This document shows, piece by piece, positions 7,225-16,613 of a stretch of DNA of 64,000 bases. The number at the start of each line of letters is the position of its first letter. Positions within the stretch are counted from its first letter, which is position 1. This DNA is from an uncultured Kangiella sp. Its GTDB lineage: Bacteria; Pseudomonadota; Gammaproteobacteria; Enterobacterales; Kangiellaceae. The notes beneath the pieces are model-generated. The model saw only the letters and a list, made by a program, of their open reading frames with translations. It ran no database searches and was not told the DNA's origin. Made by a program: the position numbers and the translations under genes. The DNA lies in assembly GCA_947498625.1 (NCBI GenBank), contig CANMKR010000001.1, positions 240,090 through 304,089 of the forward strand. The letters run 5' to 3'.

Positions 7225-7554
7225 ACCAAACCGCTCTACTATTGATTTACACTCAGGTAAAGATACTTCTTTTGCCCACTTTATCGTTTGCTGTATCTCA
7301 GGCTCATGACGATCAAGTGCTTCTTTTGACCAATACTCCCTAGCCGTACCTAGAGGAAGGTGATCAGTTTCTGATGATACGCCAGCAAATGCCAAAAAAT
7401 CTTTATCATCTTCAGGTATTTCTAACTCAAACCTCAATGATGATAATTCTATAGCGCCTTCAAGGTAATGAATTGAACCATCGAGCATACCTTCAGCAAT
7501 ATCCGATGCTTCTTTCCTCTTCTTCTCGACGTATTCTTCGTGGCTAATTTTCAT
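7219..7554 (-). CDS. Conserved hypothetical acidic protein, cassette-borne
   Basis: A 111-residue cytosolic protein, acidic and apparently mostly helical, without signal or membrane segments. It begins MKISHEEYVEKKRKEASDIA, continues with GMLDGSIHYLEGAIELSSLRFEL, contains DKDFLAFAGVSSETDHLP, and ends with a WAKEVSLPECKSIVERFG helix. It looks like a widespread small DUF protein often seen in integrons, but I cannot name the family with certainty. The ATG follows the GTTAAGA core of the preceding attC by 6 bases, and its TAA stop is part of the next attC, so its boundaries are exactly those of a cassette. Confidence 0.7.
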   Translation of the reverse strand: MKISHEEYVEKKRKEASDIAEGMLDGSIHYLEGAIELSSLRFELEIPEDDKDFLAFAGVSSETDHLPLGTAREYWSKEALDRHEPEIQQTIKWAKEVSLPECKSIVERFGV

Positions 7555-7560
7555 AGTGGT

Positions 7561-7677
7561 TCTTAACGCTGCTATAAGTTGCTGACAACGCAGCGATTCG
7601 ATTTGTGCAACAATGAGTGCAGCGAATGCACAAATTGAAGCGATGGGTTGGCGGTCTACTTGATAGCTTTGTTAAAT
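7561..7677 (-). other. attC recombination site
   Basis: About 117 bases, bounded by ATTTAAC (plus 7671-7677, carrying the TAA stop of the gene at 7672) and GTTAAGA (plus 7561-7567). CGATTTGTGCA (7599-7609) pairs with TGCACAAATTG (7627-7637) at 10 of 11 positions, and GCTATAAGTT (7571-7580) pairs with ACTTGATAGC (7658-7667) apart from a bulge. The long arms resemble those of chromosomal-integron attC sites. Confidence 0.75.
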
Positions 7678-7986
7678 ATTTACATTTTTTATTGTGCACC
7701 GATCTAGAATTTCTAAGTATTTTTCATTTTCTGTCAAATTTGGATTAACCAGAACAGCATCAATCCACTCACATTCGATATCTCGAATGAAGTCGGCGTA
7801 ACAATTCATATTTAAGAGTGACGTAATATCAAATTTTCCTTCGCCACCACCGCTTGCAACACCTTTACCAATTACTTCTCCGGCACGGAAGTAGAATCCA
7901 GACTCACGCTCCTCTAGAAACAAATAGTGAATTTCATGTGGATTCCGTTCAGGGTATTGCACTTCTGAAACCAAATGCGTTGGCAT
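7672..7986 (-). CDS. Hypothetical protein, first visible cassette gene
   Basis: A 104-residue soluble protein with no signal peptide or membrane helix. It opens MPTHLVSEVQYPERNPHEIH, has a glycine-rich middle GKGVASGGGEGKFDITSLLN and a conserved-looking aromatic/acidic stretch YADFIRDIECEWIDAVLVNP. I do not recognise it. Its stop codon lies inside the inverse core of the attC at 7561-7677. Upstream, the 33-bp TATAAT-bearing repeat ends about 20 bases before the ATG, so this is the gene most likely to be expressed from that element. Confidence 0.6.
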   Translation of the reverse strand: MPTHLVSEVQYPERNPHEIHYLFLEERESGFYFRAGEVIGKGVASGGGEGKFDITSLLNMNCYADFIRDIECEWIDAVLVNPNLTENEKYLEILDRCTIKNVNI

Positions 7987-8002
7987 TTCTAATCCCTGGG
8001 GT

Positions 8003-8098
8003 ATTTAACATTTTATTATATGAATTCGATTGTAACACCCTAATTTATATGAACAAATTTTACGAGTACCACTTTCATAGATATTTCTGGGGTTAGCG
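8003..8098 (-). other. attC-like site at the right edge of the array
   Basis: Read leftward it starts CGCTAAC (plus 8092-8098) and ends GTTAAAT (plus 8003-8009). AACCCC near the start can pair with GGGTGTT (plus 8033-8039), and TATGAA with TTCATA further in, so the fold may close at the inner GTTA instead. No leftward gene lies upstream of it, so it looks like the last trace of a lost cassette or the array boundary. Confidence 0.45.
8007..8039. repeat. 33-bp repeat, copy B, carrying a TATAAT box
   Basis: This is the partner of 5778-5810 with a single mismatch. On the minus strand TATAAT lies at plus 8015-8020, about 30 bases upstream of the ATG at 7986. The flanking sequences of the two copies are unrelated on both sides, so the 33 bases behave as a discrete unit. 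Confidence 0.75.
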
Positions 8099-8250
8099 GA
8101 CGGAGAAGTCGGTATATCTAGTATATTTCCGATGTTATGCGTATTGAAAAGGGCAATAATGCATACGGATTGCTAAATATCGATATTTAGGAACTAAAAG
8201 TTAATTGCAAATTAGCTAGGAGATTTTGTGGTACCGCTATTAGTTAGATC

Positions 8251-8279
8251 TCGCCATAAGCCTTTGAGATCGGTATAAT
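8251..8279 (+). promoter_or_regulatory. Candidate sigma-70 promoter for yicC
   Basis: TCGCCA (8251-8256, four of six matches to the -35 consensus), a 17-base spacer and a perfect TATAAT (8274-8279) lie about 100 bases before the yicC ATG. The stretch from 8099 to 8383 holds no gene; besides this promoter it has a small inverted repeat GATCTC/GAGATC (8247-8252, 8266-8271) overlapping the -35 region, and nothing else I recognise. Confidence 0.5.
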
Positions 8280-8383
8280 TCAAGGTTCATGCCGAAAAAA
8301 ATGGCTTAAAAAAGATAGCATAAAGTTTTCGGCGTTAACTTATTGAAATATATGAATATTTCAAACAATTATTGAGAGCGCGC

Positions 8384-9882
<1,499 letters not shown>

Positions 9883-9946
9883 TCGATTAAAGCGATCAAG
9901 GCTAAGATTTAACTAGGAGCTAGGCTCCAATAAGTGAGGTAAAAAA

Positions 9947-10195
9947 ATGGCACGTGTAACAGTACAAGACGCAGTTGAACAAGTAGGTAACCGTTTCGAT
10001 TTAATTATGTTGGCAGCCAAGCGCGCTCGTCAAATCGCAACTGGTGGTCACGATCCTAAAGTTGATTGGGATAATGATAAACCAACGGTTGTTGCTTTAC
10101 GTGAAATCGAAGAAGGTTTGACTGATAAATTAACGGTGGCGGCTGATGAAAGAATGGCTAAAGCTGCTCAAGAAAATGGTCCAGTATTATTCTAG
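9947..10195 (+). CDS. rpoZ: RNA polymerase omega subunit
   Basis: An 82-residue omega subunit. It has [19 protein letters not shown], then [13 protein letters not shown] and a conserved [10 protein letters not shown]. Omega latches onto the beta-prime C-terminus and forms part of a ppGpp binding site on RNA polymerase, so its place directly before spoT is functionally apt. GTGAGGT 8 bases before the ATG is a good ribosome site. Confidence 0.97.
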   Translation: MARVTVQDAVEQVGNRFDLIMLAAKRARQIATGGHDPKVDWDNDKPTVVALREIEEGLTDKLTVAADERMAKAAQENGPVLF

Positions 10196-10233
10196 TAAAC
10201 AATTAAGTTACTAGAGTTTTATAAGGAACTATT

Positions 10234-12339
10234 ATGATCTATTTCGCAGGTTTAAAGGAAGTTGCCGAGACTTATCTTGAACCTGCGCAAGTCGCCGACA
10301 TTGAGCGCGCCTATTATGTTGCTAAATCGGCACATCAAGGACAAATGCGCTCGAGCGGTGATGAATATATTACCCACCCTGTTGCCGCCGCTTTAATTCT
10401 GGCGGAGTTAAGACTGGATCATCAAACCATCATGGCAGCGTTAATGCATGATGTGATTGAAGACACCGAAGTTACCAAAAAAGATTTGTCAGATCAGTTT
10501 GGCGAGCCGGTAGCTGAGCTAGTCGAAGGCGTGAGTAAACTAACGCAAATAAATTTCCGTTCTAAAGAAGAAGCTCAGGCTGAAAATTTTCGCAAGATGA
10601 TGATGGCGATGGTTCAGGATATTCGTGTGATCCTGATCAAGCTTGCCGATCGAATGCACAATATGCAGACGCTTGGTTCATTGCGACCCGATAAACGCCG
10701 CAGGATTGCCCGAGAGACTCTAGAAATTTATGCACCAATTGCTAACCGATTGGGTATTTATAAATTAAAAGAACAGTTGGAGCTGCTAGGTTTTGCTAAC
10801 ATGCATCCAAGGCGCTATCAGATTTTAAAATCAGCGGTTGATAAAGTCCGCGGTCGACGCAAAGCCATCATTGAAGGAATTTCCGAGCAATTAAGACTAA
10901 GGCTAAAAGATTCACATATTAAAGGCACTGTTCTAGGCCGAGAAAAAAGTCTTTACAGCATTTATAAAAAAATGCGTGATAAAGTCGGCACCTTTAATGA
11001 AGTGATGGATATTTATGCCTTTAGGGTGATTACCGATAGCGAAGATTCTTGTTATCGAGTGTTAGGTCAGGTGCATAATTTATTTAAGCCAATTCCTGGA
11101 CGTTTCAAAGATTATATTGCTATTCCAAAAGCTAACGGCTATCAATCACTCCACTCTATTTTACAATCCAAAGAACAAGTTCGTATCGAAGTACAAATCC
11201 GTACCGAATTGATGGATCAGATGGCTGAGCATGGCGTTGCCGCTCACTGGTTATACAAATCTGGTGATGCTTCTTTAGCAGAAAATAGAGCCAACGAATG
11301 GTTGCAAAGTTTGCTAGAGTTACAAAAAAGCGCGGATGATTCGTTAGAGTTTATTGAGAATGTAAAAATCGATTTATTCCCGGATGAAGTTTATGTTTTC
11401 ACTCCGAAAGGAAAAATTATTCAGTTGCCAAAAGGGGCTACGCCTGTTGATTTTGCTTATGCGATACATACAGATGTGGGTAATTCTTGTATTGCGTGCA
11501 AAGTAGATAAACAATTTACTTCATTAAGCACCAAATTAACCAACGGCATGACCGTAGAAATAGTAACGGCACCAGGTTCAAAACCTAACCCAGCCTGGTT
11601 AAGCTTTACTGTGAGCGGAAAAGCGCGAGCGAACATTCGTAATTTCGTGAAAAATATGCGTCATGACGAAGCGGTGAATTTAGGTTATAGATTGTTAGAA
11701 CAATCGCTCTCGTTATCGTTAGAGAATTATGAGGTTGAGCATTTAGAAGCTACTGCAAAGGCAATGAAATACGATACCTTCGAAGATTTATTGTCCTCAA
11801 TTGGCTTGGGACGCATTGCTTCGGTTCTGGTGGCACATCGAGTGTCGATGAGTGATTCAAAAGAAGAAGTAACTGAAAAAGAAGTTTCAGAAAATACTGA
11901 ACCATTAGCCATTAAAGGTACCGAAGGTTTGGTGGTGAATTATGCAAAATGTTGCCGCCCTATTCCTTATGATCCTATCGTTGCATACATTAGTGCCGGC
12001 AAAGGATTCACGATTCACCGTCAAGCTTGTCCAAATGTAAAACGCGCCCATAAACAAAATGATCGCTATATTCCAGTTGAATGGTCAACCGAAGTTACGG
12101 GTGAGTTTTCCTGTGAATTGGAAATAGAAGTATTTAATGGTCGCGGAGTGTTGGCACAAATTACTAGCATTATTTCAAATCAAGATATCAATATTGTGAA
12201 TGTGAAAATTGATGAGCTAGATGGCAATATTAATATTCTTAACTTTGAAGTAAAAGTTGATAATAGAGCGCATTTGGCCTCAATTATTAAAAAGTTAAGA
12301 GTCGTGCCTTTTGTCAATAAAGTGCAGCGTAAGTTATAA
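10234..12339 (+). CDS. spoT: Bifunctional (p)ppGpp synthetase/hydrolase SpoT
   Basis: A 701-residue RelA/SpoT homologue. The N-terminal HD hydrolase domain has ITHPVAAALILAEL and MHDVIEDT (residues about 48-75). The synthetase domain has GREKSLYSIYKKM, MDIYAFRVIT and GRFKDYIAIPKANGYQSLHS; the RFKD form is that of bifunctional enzymes, not the ExDD of RelA-type synthetases. TGS (DEVYVFTPKGKIIQLPKGAT, about residue 385), a CC/zinc-type segment (NYAKCCRPIPYD) and a C-terminal ACT domain follow. It makes and degrades the stringent-response alarmone in the cytosol. In its usual place after rpoZ. Confidence 0.96.
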   Translation: MIYFAGLKEVAETYLEPAQVADIERAYYVAKSAHQGQMRSSGDEYITHPVAAALILAELRLDHQTIMAALMHDVIEDTEVTKKDLSDQFGEPVAELVEGVSKLTQINFRSKEEAQAENFRKMMMAMVQDIRVILIKLADRMHNMQTLGSLRPDKRRRIARETLEIYAPIANRLGIYKLKEQLELLGFANMHPRRYQILKSAVDKVRGRRKAIIEGISEQLRLRLKDSHIKGTVLGREKSLYSIYKKMRDKVGTFNEVMDIYAFRVITDSEDSCYRVLGQVHNLFKPIPGRFKDYIAIPKANGYQSLHSILQSKEQVRIEVQIRTELMDQMAEHGVAAHWLYKSGDASLAENRANEWLQSLLELQKSADDSLEFIENVKIDLFPDEVYVFTPKGKIIQLPKGATPVDFAYAIHTDVGNSCIACKVDKQFTSLSTKLTNGMTVEIVTAPGSKPNPAWLSFTVSGKARANIRNFVKNMRHDEAVNLGYRLLEQSLSLSLENYEVEHLEATAKAMKYDTFEDLLSSIGLGRIASVLVAHRVSMSDSKEEVTEKEVSENTEPLAIKGTEGLVVNYAKCCRPIPYDPIVAYISAGKGFTIHRQACPNVKRAHKQNDRYIPVEWSTEVTGEFSCELEIEVFNGRGVLAQITSIISNQDINIVNVKIDELDGNINILNFEVKVDNRAHLASIIKKLRVVPFVNKVQRKL

Positions 12340-12384
12340 AACTGATTCATTAAAAAGTATAAAAAATTATCGAAAGAGAACACT

Positions 12385-12768
12385 ATGAGCAAAAAAATTA
12401 TTCATACAGATAAAGCGCCAGCGGCTATTGGTACTTATTCACAAGCAGTTCAAGCTGGCGATACGCTATACCTATCTGGACAAATTCCTTTAATACCTGA
12501 AACCATGCAGCTAGTGGAAAATTTTGAACAACAAGTTCATCAAGTTTTTAAAAATTTGACTGCAGTTTGTGAGGCCGCCGGCGCTTCGTTGCAAGATATA
12601 GTGAAGTTAAATATTTTCATGTTGGATTTAGCAAACTTTGCTACGGTTAATGAAATTATGGCGCAATATTTCGAGCAACCTTATCCGGCAAGAGCTGCAA
12701 TAGGCGTTAAGGAATTACCAAAAGGTGCAGCTATTGAAATGGATGGCGTGGTTTATTTAGGGAAATAA
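12385..12768 (+). CDS. ridA: RidA family reactive imine/enamine deaminase
   Basis: A 127-residue trimeric YjgF/YER057c-type protein. It has [25 protein letters not shown], the active-site arginine in [19 protein letters not shown] and a C-terminal Glu near 120. RidA hydrolyses the 2-aminoacrylate and related imines released by PLP enzymes and so protects other PLP enzymes. AAGAGAA upstream may serve as the ribosome site. It lies between spoT and trmH, where E. coli has no gene but several other gammaproteobacteria do. Confidence 0.93.
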   Translation: MSKKIIHTDKAPAAIGTYSQAVQAGDTLYLSGQIPLIPETMQLVENFEQQVHQVFKNLTAVCEAAGASLQDIVKLNIFMLDLANFATVNEIMAQYFEQPYPARAAIGVKELPKGAAIEMDGVVYLGK

Positions 12769-12770
12769 TA

Positions 12771-13460
12771 GTGTTGGATCAAAAACCTGAACGGCTGCAA
12801 AAAATTCTAAAGTTAGTAGCCAATAGACAACCCGATTTGACGGTGTTTATGGAAGAGGTCCATAAGCCACATAATTTAGCAGCTATCGTACGAACGGCGG
12901 ATGCTGTGGGCATTGGTGAGGTTCATGCAACTTTTCCAGAAGATGTAAAATATACCGGACATCACACGGCAAGTGGTTCAAAGCGTTGGGTAAAAACTCA
13001 CCGCCATGAGAATTTGTCACAAGGAATAGAAGTTGCTCGCGAAAAAGGTATGCAGATTTTATGTGCGCACTTTTCAGAACAAGCAGTTGATTTTCGGACT
13101 ATAGATTATACTAAACCTACTTGCTTGCTAGTTGGCTCTGAATTAGTTGGCGTGTCAGAATCGGCCGCTGCGATTGCCGATCAACATGTTATTATTCCGA
13201 TGTTAGGAATGGTGCAGTCGCTGAATGTCTCAGTAGCAACCGCTTTAATTCTATACGAAGCACAGCGACAAAGAGCAGAAGCTGGGATGTATGGTCAATG
13301 CAAAATGGCTCAAGAGGAAGTGGATTTTTTAATTTTTAAATCGCTCCACCCTACCGTTAAACAGTATTGCGATGAAAATCAGCTGCGCTACCCTAAACTA
13401 AATGAAGTTGGCGAAATCGATGATCCCGATTGGGATCAGCTGAGAAAATTGTCTAATTAG
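12771..13460 (+). CDS. trmH: tRNA (guanosine(18)-2'-O)-methyltransferase
   Basis: A 229-residue SPOUT-class methyltransferase with the three motifs: HKPHNLAAIVRTADAVGIGEV (motif 1, catalytic Arg), CLLVGSELVGVSE (motif 2) and IPMLGMVQSLNVSVATALIL (motif 3, forming the knot that binds S-adenosylmethionine). It methylates the D-loop G18 of tRNAs. The start is GTG, 2 bases after the ridA stop; a TTG next to it is the alternative. Standard spoT-trmH linkage. The C-terminal extension beyond motif 3 is typical of TrmH. Confidence 0.93.
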   Translation: MLDQKPERLQKILKLVANRQPDLTVFMEEVHKPHNLAAIVRTADAVGIGEVHATFPEDVKYTGHHTASGSKRWVKTHRHENLSQGIEVAREKGMQILCAHFSEQAVDFRTIDYTKPTCLLVGSELVGVSESAAAIADQHVIIPMLGMVQSLNVSVATALILYEAQRQRAEAGMYGQCKMAQEEVDFLIFKSLHPTVKQYCDENQLRYPKLNEVGEIDDPDWDQLRKLSN

Positions 13461-13555
13461 GCTTAAGCGCAGATAACAAATCGTTACTAATTTGTTTTTC
13501 TAGCTGAAGGTCGATTAGGTTATAGTGTTAGGGATAGTAGTAAAGGACTAATACA

Positions 13556-14782
13556 ATGACAACAAGCCCAGTAACCCAATCAGAACGTTTCTACTCGATG
13601 GACTTAATTCGGGGCGTCGCGATCTTGGGTATTTTAGTGATGAACATCTCAACATTTGCTGATGTGAATTCCTTTTATATGAACCCCTATGTTTATGGCG
13701 AACCAAGCGATGCTAATTTAACCACTTGGTTGCTTACGCACTTCTTTGCCGACCAAAAATTCTATACGATTTTTTCTATGTTATTTGGTGCAGGAATTAT
13801 GTTAATGGCTCAGCGCGCCAGCAGTAAAGGGACAGCCCCAGGCCCGCTCCATTATCGTCGAATGGGGATCTTACTCGTGTTTGGCTTATTGCACGGTTTT
13901 TTAGTTTGGTATGGAGATATTTTAACAACCTATGCCTTAATGGGAATGTGGGTTTATCTATTTGCACTGAGCAGCCAAGCAAAAACTAAACTCTATGTTG
14001 GTGCCGGCTTGGTAGCTTTATTTTTCTTAGTAATGTACGGCTTCTCTTTTTTATTCCAACTGGTTCCAGAAGCCGATTCCAAAGAAATGATTGAGGGTTT
14101 TTATCCTTCGCAAGCAATGATTGACGACGAGGTTGCAGCCTATAAAGGTGGTTGGTTTGATAACTTAGCCCATAGAGCTAAGTTTTACGGTTTGGCTTTA
14201 GCCAATATGCTAACCTTGGTGGGTCCAATGCGAATTGGTGGGGCCATGTTGATTGGTATGGCTTTATATCAAAACGGAGTTTTAACCGCGCAAAAAGATA
14301 CCGGCTTTTACCTGAAGTTTACTTTAATCATGGCGTTGTTTGGTATTGGTCTACAATGGTTTGACTATTACGTATTAGTGCAAGGAAACTTTAGTTTTGA
14401 AGCCTTGTGGTTGTCATTTGGATCTATTAACAGTGCTGCTGCAGTATTTATCGCTTTGGCCTATATTGGACTGCTCTGCTTGTGGGTAAAGTCCGATGCG
14501 CTTGCTTGGTTTAGACGTAAATTTGAAGCTGTAGGCCAAATGGCTTTTTCAAATTACATTATGCAGTCGCTAATTTGTACGACGTTATTTTATGGATTTG
14601 GTTTAGGTTGGTTTGCAGAATTAGAACGCTATGAGCTTTATTATGTGGTAGCTTCGATATTTGTAGCGCAACTGGTTTGGTCGGAACTTTGGCTAAAAAA
14701 ATTCTATTTCGGCCCTTTAGAATGGTTATGGCGTTCATTAACTTATGGCAAAGCACAGCCCTTCTCTCGCGCTCACTCTTAA
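13556..14782 (+). CDS. DUF418 family membrane protein (YeiB-like)
   Basis: A 408-residue inner-membrane protein with about ten hydrophobic segments. The N-terminus SMDLIRGVAILGILVMNIS and the block FYTIFSMLFGAGIMLM are the acyltransferase-3-like start shared by the DUF418/YeiB group, and the C-terminal part has GQMAFSNYIMQSLICT and a GPLEWLWRSLTYGK ending, both typical of DUF418. Function unknown; some relatives are thought to move or modify envelope components. Its last 38 bases overlap the next gene. Confidence 0.85.
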   Translation: MTTSPVTQSERFYSMDLIRGVAILGILVMNISTFADVNSFYMNPYVYGEPSDANLTTWLLTHFFADQKFYTIFSMLFGAGIMLMAQRASSKGTAPGPLHYRRMGILLVFGLLHGFLVWYGDILTTYALMGMWVYLFALSSQAKTKLYVGAGLVALFFLVMYGFSFLFQLVPEADSKEMIEGFYPSQAMIDDEVAAYKGGWFDNLAHRAKFYGLALANMLTLVGPMRIGGAMLIGMALYQNGVLTAQKDTGFYLKFTLIMALFGIGLQWFDYYVLVQGNFSFEALWLSFGSINSAAAVFIALAYIGLLCLWVKSDALAWFRRKFEAVGQMAFSNYIMQSLICTTLFYGFGLGWFAELERYELYYVVASIFVAQLVWSELWLKKFYFGPLEWLWRSLTYGKAQPFSRAHS

Positions 14783-15602
14783 TCCGTTAGCTAAGGATAA
14801 GAATTCAATAATTGATCTTCGCCCTGCATCTGAATTTATTGCAGGGCACTTGCCCTATTCCGCCAGTTTGCCTTTAGCGGATCTTGAAGACTCGTGGCAT
14901 GAATTGCCACCCAAGAAAACGCCACTCACAGTTGTTGCGAATCAAAAAGATTTACCTTATCTGAAAGAGCTGTTTGCACTACAAGACTATCCGATTGTTG
15001 AGATCCTGTCTGAAGTAGATTTATCCAATTCGAAATTAGAGGTAAGCAATCTCAGTCAAAGGCTATGGCGTGCGAATCCCTTGTTAGAAAATTATATACA
15101 GCAAATTAAAGCTCACCTTTCAAAGGAAGGTGCAAAAGTTTTTGATATAGGTGCAGGTTCTGGGCGTGATTCACTTTTTTTACGGTTGCATGGTTTGCAT
15201 GCAGTAGCGATTGATAATAATCGTTTTGCTTTAGAACGATTAGGGCACTTTAGTGAACGATGGAATTTGCCAGTAACGTCAAAAAATTTAGATCTACATA
15301 ACCAGGCTTTGGAGCTTGAACAATTAATCTTTGAGCAAAAGCCACAGTTAATAGTACAGGCTCGCTATTTGCATCGTCCTTTATTGGATATTTACAAAAG
15401 GAGTTTAGCGCCAGGCGCTATGCTGGCGGTCCATACCTTTACGGAAAAAGCAGCTGAATTTGGTAAGCCAAAAAATCCAGCTTATTTATTACGCGATGGT
15501 GAGTTAGAAGAAACCTTCGCCGGCTGGCAATTACTAGTTAATGAGGAGCACCGCTTAGCTGATGGACGTCCTTTATCGATGTTTCTAGCGCGTAAAAGAT
15601 AA
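14745..15602 (+). CDS. Rhodanese-like domain fused to SAM-dependent methyltransferase
   Basis: A 285-residue protein. Residues 15-90 look like a rhodanese fold (IIDLRPASEFIAGHLPYSASLPL), but where active rhodaneses carry a CxxG-type loop this protein reads VVANQKDLPY, so the catalytic cysteine is missing. Residues 110-285 form a class I methyltransferase with KVFDIGAGSGRDSLFLRLHG (motif I) and VAIDNN (acidic ribose-binding end of strand 2), ending in a LADGRPLSMFLARK strand, similar to TehB-type enzymes. The ATG lies inside the end of the DUF418 gene. The substrate is unknown; the rhodanese part may be a binding module. Confidence 0.75.
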   Translation: MAKHSPSLALTLNPLAKDKNSIIDLRPASEFIAGHLPYSASLPLADLEDSWHELPPKKTPLTVVANQKDLPYLKELFALQDYPIVEILSEVDLSNSKLEVSNLSQRLWRANPLLENYIQQIKAHLSKEGAKVFDIGAGSGRDSLFLRLHGLHAVAIDNNRFALERLGHFSERWNLPVTSKNLDLHNQALELEQLIFEQKPQLIVQARYLHRPLLDIYKRSLAPGAMLAVHTFTEKAAEFGKPKNPAYLLRDGELEETFAGWQLLVNEEHRLADGRPLSMFLARKR

Positions 15603-15698
15603 GACTTTGTAAAAAAATTAGTAAAGCGTTATTATTTATCTTATTAATGAATAATTTGAAATAGATAGCGCTAGGCTATCGTTTTATTAGAGACGCTT

Positions 15699-16613
15699 AT
15701 GACTCTTACAGAATTCCGTTACATAGTTGCCGTTGCCCGAGAACAACATTTTGGTCGAGCTGCTGAAGCATGCTTTGTCAGTCAGCCAACACTGAGTGTT
15801 GGCGTAAAAAAATTGGAAGAGCAATTAGGGGTTATCATCTTTGAGCGGAGTAAGTCTGATGTAAAAGTCACTCCGCAAGGCCAAAGAATTGTTGAGCAAG
15901 CGCAAGCGATACTAGAAAAAGTGGATCAATTAAAACTAGAGGCGAGCGAGAATTCAGATCAATTAGAAGGCGCATTAAAAATTGGTGCTATCTTTACTAT
16001 TGGCCCTTATTTGTTTCCAAATCTGGTTCCTGAATTGCGTCGCATAGCGCCAAAAATGCCACTGCATATTGATGAAGACTATACGCATAATTTAAAAACA
16101 AAATTACGCAATGGCGAGTTGGACGCTATTTTTATTGCTTTACCATTCGATGAAGCTGAAGTCGATACCATTCCTTTATACGAAGAAGAGTTCTTAGCAT
16201 TGTTGCCGCCAAAACATCCGTGGATTAAGAAAGACAAACTGCATTTAGCGGACATTGCTGATGAGGTGATGATTATGCTCGGTGCGGGACATTGTTTTCG
16301 CGATCAGGTGCTAGAAGCTTGCCCCCAATGTCGAGATAATAGTTTAAACCCTCAAAAAGATTGGATTACCGGCTCTTCTTTAGAAACGATTCGCCACATG
16401 GTAGCCAGTGGTTTAGGCGTTAGTGTTATTCCAGCTTCCGCTGCCGACTATCATAACGAGAAGCTGTCCTTAGTAGTGAAACCATTTTCCGAACCGGTTC
16501 CTAGTAGAAAAATTGCCATAGCTTTTCGCCGAAGCTTTCCTAGAAAAGATGCTTTGCAGTTATTACAAAAGGCAGTTAATCCTAGCTTAATGCATGGGAC
16601 TCAAGTTATATAA
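15699..16613 (+). CDS. oxyR: Hydrogen-peroxide sensor and LysR-type regulator OxyR
   Basis: A 304-residue LysR-family protein with the N-terminal helix-turn-helix (LTEFRYIVAVAREQHFGRAA...VSQPTLSVGVKKLEEQLG). The redox cysteines fall at exactly the E. coli positions: Cys199 and Cys208 in GHCFRDQVLEACP; a third, Cys211, follows. On peroxide these form a disulfide and the protein activates antioxidant genes. The next gene, recG, begins on the last base of its stop codon (TAATG). The oxyR-recG pairing is also known from pseudomonads. Likely targets nearby include dps at 40 kb, though no operator was found there with confidence. Confidence 0.95.
   Translation: MTLTEFRYIVAVAREQHFGRAAEACFVSQPTLSVGVKKLEEQLGVIIFERSKSDVKVTPQGQRIVEQAQAILEKVDQLKLEASENSDQLEGALKIGAIFTIGPYLFPNLVPELRRIAPKMPLHIDEDYTHNLKTKLRNGELDAIFIALPFDEAEVDTIPLYEEEFLALLPPKHPWIKKDKLHLADIADEVMIMLGAGHCFRDQVLEACPQCRDNSLNPQKDWITGSSLETIRHMVASGLGVSVIPASAADYHNEKLSLVVKPFSEPVPSRKIAIAFRRSFPRKDALQLLQKAVNPSLMHGTQVI

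Larger units (their letters stand above)
4872..8098 (-). mobile_element. Integron-type gene cassette array without a visible integrase (CALIN-like)
   Basis: Six small leftward genes of unrelated families lie between rightward apaH and yicC. Four of the gaps (6310-6371, 7132-7224, 7561-7677 and, weaker, 5774-5876), plus 8003-8098 at the right edge, carry attC-like sites: an inverse core YTAAC at or just after the stop codon, imperfect complementary arms, and a GTTA-type core shortly before the next start. Two genes end inside or at the site and the next starts within 7-16 bases, the packing typical of cassettes. No tyrosine-recombinase (intI) gene lies in the window. The left edge after the gene at 4872 has no clear attC. 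Confidence 0.65.

Noticed and set aside
4872-8098. Reading the region as an arsenic-resistance island, because of arsC nearby and an ArsN2-like gene
   Set aside because: No arsR, arsB or acr3 is present, arsC lies outside the attC-bounded block, and the other genes have no arsenic link.
8099-8383. A further cassette or an integrase upstream of the array
   Set aside because: No open frame with coding character was found in this stretch. GTTATGC and GCGTTAAC matches here lack partner arms.
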